A stretch of 17,581 nucleotides of DNA from Devosia equisanguinis. Its GTDB lineage: Bacteria > Pseudomonadota > Alphaproteobacteria > Rhizobiales > Devosiaceae. Where the stretch lies: contig CAMDAL010000031.1 of the NCBI GenBank assembly GCA_945888565.1, forward strand, positions 1 through 17,581, written 5' to 3'. The position numbers and the translations under genes were made by a program. Below the pieces are notes generated by a model, which ran no database searches, had not been told where the DNA came from, and saw nothing but the letters and a program-made list of their open reading frames with translations. Below are positions 12,998 to 17,581 of this stretch, piece after piece (the first letter of the stretch is position 1; each line of letters starts with the position of its first letter).

Positions 12998-13724
12998 TCA
13001 CTCGGAACGCCCGGCAAAGGCCAGCGTCTTCTGGCTGTTCTTGTCGGTCTTGAGCAGCGCCATCCGCATCCTGGCGTGGAGGCGTTCGGCGTGCTTCTGC
13101 GCCAGCGTGATGGCAATCCGGCGACCGGGTTCGGCGAGGAACACCGAAAGCGGGGTTGCCATTCGCTTCAGCAGCGCCGGGGCGTCGGTCGCGAGCAGTG
13201 CGTCCTCGAGCGACAGGATGGCTTCGATATGGCCGGGCTCGCCCTGGCGGCCGGCGCGGCCGGCGAGCTGGTCGTCGATGCGACGCGCTTCATGCCGCTC
13301 GCTCATGATGACATGCAGCCCGCCCTTTTCGGCAGCGCCCGGTCCGAGCGGAATGTCGGTGCCGCGGCCGGCCATCGAGGTCACCACGGTGATGCGGCCG
13401 AGTTCGCCGGCACGGCCGACGATATCGGCCTCGCGGGCATCCTGCGCCGCGTTCAGCACTTCATGCGGCAGGCCTGCAGCGGTCAGAGCGGCCCTGGCCA
13501 TTTCGGACTGGGGCGACCGAGCCGGTGCCGATCAGCACCGGGGCGCCGATCGCATGCAGTTCGGCCGTGCGCCCGACGATGCGCTGCCACTTCCGTTCGG
13601 CCGTCGGCAACACTGCATCGGCGCGGTAGACGCGCTGCGACGGCTTGTGCGTGGGTATCGTCGCCACCGGCAACCGGTAGACGCGCCAGAACTCGCCCGC
13701 GACGTGGCTGGCAATCTCCTCAAA
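12998..13724 (-). pseudogene. SecA-like ATPase/helicase remnant (5'-truncated, frameshifted)
   Basis: Read leftwards, the first part gives EFWRVYRLPVATIPTHKPSQ and later GAPVLIGTGSVA. After a one-base shift it continues as QSEMARAALTAAGLPHEVLN, then TVVTSMAGRGTDIPLG (helicase motif V) and QLAGRAGRQGEPG (motif VI). These are the second helicase domain of SecA, in the right order. Deleting one G from the GGGG run at 13510-13513 restores a continuous frame. The upstream end stops at a TGA (complement of 13725-13727), with no Walker A, no preprotein-crosslinking domain and no zinc-binding tail. It is therefore a 240-residue relic, or the relic of a shorter SecA paralogue. The frameshift alone could be a sequencing error, but the 5' truncation could not. 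Confidence 0.8.
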
Positions 13725-13802
13725 TCAGTGCGTAAGGCGTAATGGCCCGCCGCGACACTGTCTAGGCACCGAGCCCGTCGATGCCGTGAATTATTTGCGG
13801 GA

Positions 13803-14918
13803 TCAGTGGTCTAGTAGACCCAGTGTGCTCAAGAGTTCGCGCGCGGCCGTAGCCCCTGCCCGATTGGCGCCGATGGTGGAGGCTGAAGGGCCGTAGCCCA
13901 CGAGGTGGATGCGCGGGTCGGCCACCACCTCCGTCGCGAGCCGCCCACCCATCCGGATGCCGCCCGCCTCGCCGCGCAGCAGCAGCGGCGCCAGATGATC
14001 GAGCGAGGAGCGGAACCCCGTGCACCAGAGGAGCACGTCCGCCTCCTGCCCGCGGCCATCGGCCCAGCGGATGCCGGTGGGGGTGATCTCGTCGAACATC
14101 GGCTGCCGGCGCAGCACGCCACGTGCCTGCATCGCGGCGATGGCTGGGGTGAGCGGCAGGCCGGTGACCGACACCACCGAGGTCGGCGGCAGGCCCTGCC
14201 GGACCCGGTCTTCCACCCGCTTTACCGCCGCGCGTCCGGCCGCCTCGTCGAACGGCGCATCGCGGAACTCCACCGGCCGCCGGGTGACCCAGGTGGTTTC
14301 GGCGACGCTGGAGATCTCGTCGAGCAGCTGGATGGCCGAGATGCCGCCACCGACGATCACCACCCGCTGCCCGCGGAACTCGTCCGCCGTCCGGTAGTCA
14401 CGCGTGTGCAACTGGCGCCCCCGAAACAGCTCGCGCCCCGGATAGTCGGGAATGAACGGCGTCTCCCAGGTGCCCGTGGCATTGACGATTCCGTCAGCCG
14501 CGAACTCGCCCCGATCCGTCTCGACCCGGAAGCGGCCGCTGCGCTGGCACACGACTTTTACCTGCACCGGCCGGACGACCGGGAGCTCGAAGCGGCGCTC
14601 GTATTCGGCGAAGTACTCGGGCACCGCCACGGCCGCCTCGACGCGCTCGGCCCCCGCGCCAACCGTCTCGGCGAAACTCAGGCCCGGCAGGTCGTGGATG
14701 CGGTTGACGGTGGAGAGCGTCAGGCTCGGCCAGCGGAACTGCCACGCCCCACCCGCCCGCGGTGACTGGTCGAGCACGAGGAAATCCCGTCGCGGCAGGC
14801 CGAGCTTGGTCAGGTGATACGCGGTGGATAGTCCGGCCTGGCCCGCGCCGATCACCACGACCTTGAATTTCGGGATGGCGCGGGCAACCGGTGCCCCGCC
14901 CGCTTCGACGACATCCAT
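13803..14918 (-). CDS. Flavin-containing monooxygenase-like FAD/NAD(P) oxidoreductase
   Basis: A 371-residue flavoprotein of the CzcO/FMO type (COG2072-like). Seen: VVIGAGQAGLSTAYHL, an FAD-binding GxGxxG at 24-29; GGAWQFRWPS after it; ATGTWETP near 148-154; the monooxygenase fingerprint FxGxxxHxxxY at 165-175 (FRGRQLHTRDY); a second NADPH-binding GGGISA at 190-195; and a terminal GYGPSASTIGANRAG. It likely oxygenates a small N-, S- or keto-containing compound with NADPH and O2. The ATG at 14918 has GAGG eight bases upstream and gives a sensible N-terminus. No signal peptide. It is intact but stands alone between a SecA-like relic and an EAL stub, so it may have arrived with or survived a rearrangement. 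Confidence 0.85.
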   Translation of the reverse strand: MDVVEAGGAPVARAIPKFKVVVIGAGQAGLSTAYHLTKLGLPRRDFLVLDQSPRAGGAWQFRWPSLTLSTVNRIHDLPGLSFAETVGAGAERVEAAVAVPEYFAEYERRFELPVVRPVQVKVVCQRSGRFRVETDRGEFAADGIVNATGTWETPFIPDYPGRELFRGRQLHTRDYRTADEFRGQRVVIVGGGISAIQLLDEISSVAETTWVTRRPVEFRDAPFDEAAGRAAVKRVEDRVRQGLPPTSVVSVTGLPLTPAIAAMQARGVLRRQPMFDEITPTGIRWADGRGQEADVLLWCTGFRSSLDHLAPLLLRGEAGGIRMGGRLATEVVADPRIHLVGYGPSASTIGANRAGATAARELLSTLGLLDH

Positions 14919-14969
14919 CAGGCGGCCTCGCTGGTAGCGCTAGTAGATGGGACGTGAAAGCTCCGGCGT

Positions 14970-15263
14970 CTAGCTCGCCAGCCGCGCCCGCTCGCTGGTG
15001 CGCGCCGAGAACTCCTCGAGCAGCGCGGGCACCATGTCGGCCGGCACCGGGCGGGACAGGAAATAGCCCTGCGCCTCGTCGCAGCCGGAGCGGATCCAGT
15101 CGAGCTGCGCCGCGGTCTCGACGCCCTCGGCGGTCACCCGCATGCCCAGCGCCCGGCCAAGCCCGATCACCGCGCGCACGATCGCCTGGCTCTCCTCGGA
15201 CTGCGGCAGGCCGGAGATGAAGGAGCGGTCGATCTTGATCTTGGAGAACGGGAAGCGCTGCCG
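14970..15263 (-). pseudogene. EAL-domain (cyclic-di-GMP phosphodiesterase) remnant, C-terminal part
   Basis: The translation shows the last third of an EAL domain: FPFSKIKIDRSFISGLPQ, then VTAEGVET with the catalytic-region Glu, and DEAQGYFLSRPVPA. The EALxR and DDFG motifs that must precede these are absent. Homology stops at about 15263; the frame beyond it up to 15314 does not look like the family. A full domain is about 240 residues, so this is a truncated relic without activity. The stop at 14970 is intact. It lies on the same strand as, and just upstream of, the monooxygenase gene. Confidence 0.8.
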
Positions 15264-15382
15264 GACGGTGAGGGTCCGCAGTCGTCGACACTCCAAGCCA
15301 CGGAGCTGGAGCATCGACAGAAAACGCTACGGAATTGCCTAAGCCGATTGGCGAAAATTGAATGAACGCGACCCGAACATAT

Positions 15383-16366
15383 TCACGCGCCAACATTCAG
15401 CTGATCGGCGGTGATGCGATCGAGCAGTGGCGTCAGTTCGCTCGGCGTCTCAGGCTCCTGCAACCGCTGCTTCAGGTGCATGATCGGCTCCGCCAGCACC
15501 TCGTCGAGGTCCTCGGAGCAGCTGAAGTCACCCGCCACGGCCTTGACCTTGGAGTTGTCGAACAGGCTCGCGAGGCTCTTGTCGCCCCAGAGCGGGCCAA
15601 CCCAGTCGGGGCGGTACTTCACCAGCGTATCGGAGGGGACGCAGACGATGTTGGCTTCGGCGCCGATGCCTTTGGCGATGGCCTTGTAGATCTGCGTCCA
15701 GGTCCAGGCCATGTCGCCGGTGATGTGGAAATCCTCGCCGATCGCCTTCGATTTGCCGAACAGGCCGATGAACGGATTGGCGAAATCCACCGAGCGGGTC
15801 AGCGTCCAGGGCGCCGTGCCATCGCCGGCCACGAACACCGGCTTGCCCTGCAGCATGCGGCGCGGGATCACGTCGCCCTCGCCCACCATGGTCGGCAGCC
15901 CGGTGCGGACGGTGTGGCTCGGGCGGACGATGGTCCAGGGCAGGTTCTTTGAACCTTCGAGTAGCTTCTCGCAGGCGATCTTGGCCTGGCTGTAGGCCCA
16001 GAACGGGTTGTGGACCGGGGTCACCCCCTCCTTCACCACGTAGTGGTTGGACTTGTCGTACACCGAGGCGGACGAGATGAAGACGTACTGTCCGGTATTG
16101 CCGGCGAACACCTCGATGTCCTGCTGCAGCTGTTCGGGCGTGAACACCATGAACTGGGCCACCACGTCGAACCGCTTCCCTCCCAGCGCACCGCGATAGC
16201 TCGCCGGATCGCGCATGTCGCCGACGATCGAGGTGACGCCCGCCGGGAGCCCCGCATCGCGCTGGCCGCGGTTGAACACCGACACGTCATGGCCGGCGGC
16301 AACCGCCTTCTCGACACACGGAAGCGAAATCTGGCCGGTACCACCGACGAACAGCACTGAGCTCAT
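15383..16366 (-). CDS. NAD(P)-dependent epimerase/dehydratase (extended SDR)
   Basis: A 327-residue extended short-chain dehydrogenase. The N-terminal Rossmann motif is GGTGQIS at 8-14 after SVLFV, with VGDMRD at 48-53 as the adenine-binding Asp region. The catalytic SSASVY lies at 98-103 and YSQAK at 125-129 (YxxxK), followed by TIVRPSHTVRTG. The ATG at 16366 gives the first strand at once; the ribosome site is poor (AGGT). By family it changes a nucleotide-sugar, sugar or similar substrate bound to NAD(P). It resembles the less-typed NAD-dependent epimerase/dehydratase annotations rather than GalE. The substrate is not inferable. No clear partner gene lies beside it; the gap to the small-gene operon is about 119 bases. 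Confidence 0.85.
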   Translation of the reverse strand: MSSVLFVGGTGQISLPCVEKAVAAGHDVSVFNRGQRDAGLPAGVTSIVGDMRDPASYRGALGGKRFDVVAQFMVFTPEQLQQDIEVFAGNTGQYVFISSASVYDKSNHYVVKEGVTPVHNPFWAYSQAKIACEKLLEGSKNLPWTIVRPSHTVRTGLPTMVGEGDVIPRRMLQGKPVFVAGDGTAPWTLTRSVDFANPFIGLFGKSKAIGEDFHITGDMAWTWTQIYKAIAKGIGAEANIVCVPSDTLVKYRPDWVGPLWGDKSLASLFDNSKVKAVAGDFSCSEDLDEVLAEPIMHLKQRLQEPETPSELTPLLDRITADQLNVGA

Positions 16367-16485
16367 AGCAATGACCTGAAACTGGCAAAGGGGACGCCGG
16401 GTGCTCCTCAGAACCCTGCGGCACGCAGCTTAGGCCGGGATCGCCCGAAGCTCCAAGCCCGACCTTTGATGCGGCGGCTGCCCCC

Positions 16486-16794
16486 TTAAAGCACCGTCAC
16501 CTGATACAGCCGTGCCAGCACCTGTTCCTGGTCGAGCTCAAGCTCCAGGCCGGCGCGGTACGATCGCCACCAGGCCGTATCCACGTCCTTGACCATCACC
16601 TCGAAGATCGCCACGCGGTCGTGGATGATCGCCCGGCTCTCCGGTTTCCAGGCGCCCTCGGCCGGCGACTGCATGAACGCCGTGACGCCACCGAAGCGCT
16701 CGACCAGCTCGTTCTTGATCCGCTCCAGCGTCTCTGGCGGCGTCGGCGTGCCGTCGGTCTTTTCGAGCGGGATGAACAGTTCGACCACAAACAT
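16486..16794 (-). CDS. Conserved-looking hypothetical protein (102 residues)
   Basis: A small protein starting MFVVELFIPL, with TPPETLERIKNELVERFGGV, a central WKPESRAIIHDRVAIFEVMV, and a helical end (LELELDQEQVLARLYQVTVL). A strand-helix-strand-strand-helix layout is likely, like dimeric ferredoxin-like small domains, but this is structural guesswork. No motif is recognised and no signal peptide is seen. Its ATG follows the stop of the 59-residue gene by three bases, so the two are an operon and probably translationally coupled. Function unknown. Confidence 0.65.
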   Translation of the reverse strand: MFVVELFIPLEKTDGTPTPPETLERIKNELVERFGGVTAFMQSPAEGAWKPESRAIIHDRVAIFEVMVKDVDTAWWRSYRAGLELELDQEQVLARLYQVTVL

Positions 16795-16797
16795 GGC

Positions 16798-16977
16798 TCA
16801 GCTCTTCAGCTTGTCGCGGATGTCATCGAGCGACTGGATGAACTTGTCGACTTCCCCCCGCAGCGCCATGCGATCGGTGGGCGTCAGCGCCGCGGCGCTG
16901 GTGCGCGGCCGGCTCACCAGTTCGCGCAGCGCCTCGATCTCGCGCTTCAGTCGGGTGAGGTCGCCGGTCACGGGCAC
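16798..16977 (-). CDS. Small hypothetical protein (59 residues, GTG start), coiled-coil-like
   Basis: A frame shorter than most gene-finder cut-offs. On the minus strand, AGGAG lies eight bases before a GTG (complement of 16975-16977; another GTG follows two codons later). The product reads TGDLTRLKREIEALRELVS, an amphipathic heptad-like helix, then a linker PRTSAAALTPTDRMALRGEV and a charged helix KFIQSLDDIRDKLKS. The stop is three bases before the next start, as in a tight operon. Codon use is normal for the region. It may be a small structural partner of the 102-residue protein; function unknown. Confidence 0.6.
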   Translation of the reverse strand: MPVTGDLTRLKREIEALRELVSRPRTSAAALTPTDRMALRGEVDKFIQSLDDIRDKLKS

Positions 16978-17052
16978 GGGTCAGGCTCCTGTTGCTACGC
17001 GGCCCATTTAGCAGCCGCACCGGCAGATGCCTACAGCCTTCGCCCGCAATGC

Positions 17053-17581
17053 TCAGCTGCGCCGCATCATCTCCGCCGCCTTCTCCGCGATCATGATGGT
17101 CGGCGAGTTGGTGTTGCCCGAGGTGATGAAGGGCATCACCGACGCATCGGCAACCCGCAGCCCGCCGACGCCGCGCACGCGCAGTTCGCCATCCACCACC
17201 GCCCCCTCGTCCGCTCCCATGCGGGCGGTGCCCACCGGATGGAAAATGGTCGTGCCGACGTCACCGGCCAGCCGCGCGAGTTCCGCGTCGCTCTCGTATT
17301 GCACCCCCGGCGCGTACTCCTCCGGCGCGAATTTCGCCATCGCCGGCTGCACCATGATGGCGCGCGCCTTGCGCAGCGACGCCACCGCCACCTGCCGGTC
17401 GGCATCGACGCCGAGGTAGTTCGGCGCGATGACCGGCGCGTCCTCGACCCGGGCAGAGCGGGCATGGATCGAGCCGCGGCTCTCCGGCCTGAGGTTGCAG
17501 ACGCTGACAGTGATGGCGCCAAAGGGGTGCAGCGGATCGCCGAACTTGTCGAGCGACAGCGGCTGGACGTGGAACTGCAGG
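17053..17581 (-). CDS. GMC oxidoreductase (choline/alcohol dehydrogenase type), C-terminal part
   Basis: The frame is open from the right edge of the window and gives about 175 residues up to a TGA (complement of 17053-17055). The N-terminal part with the FAD-binding domain lies outside. Seen: VCNLRPESRGSI and APVIAPNYLGVDADR, both C-terminal domain features. TTIFHPVGTARMG carries the catalytic His of the GMC family. VVDGELRVRGVGGLRVADAS and MPFITSGNTNSPTIMIAEKA follow, with the second active-site Asn (SGNTNSPT). This is choline-dehydrogenase/alcohol-dehydrogenase type; substrates range from choline to polyethylene glycol, so a specific role cannot be fixed. It oxidises an alcohol with FAD, probably at the membrane or in the cytosol. 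Confidence 0.9.
   Translation of the reverse strand, partial: LQFHVQPLSLDKFGDPLHPFGAITVSVCNLRPESRGSIHARSARVEDAPVIAPNYLGVDADRQVAVASLRKARAIMVQPAMAKFAPEEYAPGVQYESDAELARLAGDVGTTIFHPVGTARMGADEGAVVDGELRVRGVGGLRVADASVMPFITSGNTNSPTIMIAEKAAEMMRRS

Noticed and set aside
13041..13742. Rightward open frames over the SecA-like relic
   Set aside because: They are low-complexity Ser/Arg/Ala readings on the opposite strand of clear SecA motifs.
14494..15396. A 300-codon leftward frame across the monooxygenase start and EAL stub
   Set aside because: It is in a different frame from both recognised proteins and reads as Arg/Ala/Gly-rich shadow.
16417..16429. CTGCG-GCA-CGCAG hairpin upstream of the epimerase gene
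   Set aside because: It is a short five-base stem with a three-base loop and no T-run, so it is likely chance.
1..17581. CRISPR arrays, tRNA or rRNA genes, transposases, integrases
   Set aside because: I found no regularly spaced repeats, no cloverleaf or rRNA sequence and no recombinase motifs in the translations.

Overview
The window is GC-rich and densely coded, with alphaproteobacterial-type proteins throughout: CUT1-like ABC importer, Gfo/Idh/MocA oxidoreductases, an IolE-like TIM barrel, a DUF3018/PemK toxin-antitoxin pair, and 4-bp ATGA/GTGA gene overlaps. It looks like a chromosome of a free-living or plant-associated member of the Hyphomicrobiales. A Devosia-like lineage is my best guess, from protein style alone. 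I see no rRNA, tRNA, CRISPR array, transposase or integrase.

Region 1 (1-5926) is carbohydrate catabolism. It opens with the 3' end of a Gfo/Idh/MocA dehydrogenase. This abuts a headless outer-membrane beta-barrel fragment that ends at a good UUCG-loop terminator. Next come a lactonase-like amidohydrolase, a convergent GH4 glycosidase (NAD/metal-dependent), a short LysE-type exporter, and a two-gene operon of a TIM-barrel isomerase/dehydratase overlapping a second Gfo/Idh/MocA oxidoreductase. Together these enzymes suggest oxidation of sugars to keto-sugars or lactones.

Region 2 (6037-10904) is one tight operon: Tat-like substrate-binding protein, two permeases, ATPase and a divergent glycerophosphodiester phosphodiesterase (GDPD)-like enzyme. 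The likely logic is uptake of a phosphodiester or a conjugated polyol followed by cytoplasmic cleavage, as in the Ugp/UgpQ arrangement. The region 1 isomerase operon and this operon each carry a GGAA-N6-TTCC palindrome just upstream of a candidate sigma-70 promoter. This is the most interesting hint in the window: a possible shared regulator of the IclR type linking the two.

Region 3 (10985-12997) holds small accessory genes: a TTG-start 67-residue protein, a PemK/MazF-like toxin with a DUF3018 antitoxin, an inositol-monophosphatase family enzyme, and a small DUF2188-like protein.

Region 4 (12998-15382) is a decay zone. A SecA-like pseudogene (5' truncated and frameshifted) and an EAL-domain stub flank an intact flavin-containing monooxygenase-like gene.

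Region 5 (15383-17581) runs leftwards: an extended-SDR epimerase/dehydratase, a two-gene operon of small unknown proteins (one only 59 residues, starting at GTG), and the C-terminal part of a GMC-type choline/alcohol dehydrogenase that continues beyond the window.

All calls come from reading translations and motifs by eye. No database search was possible.
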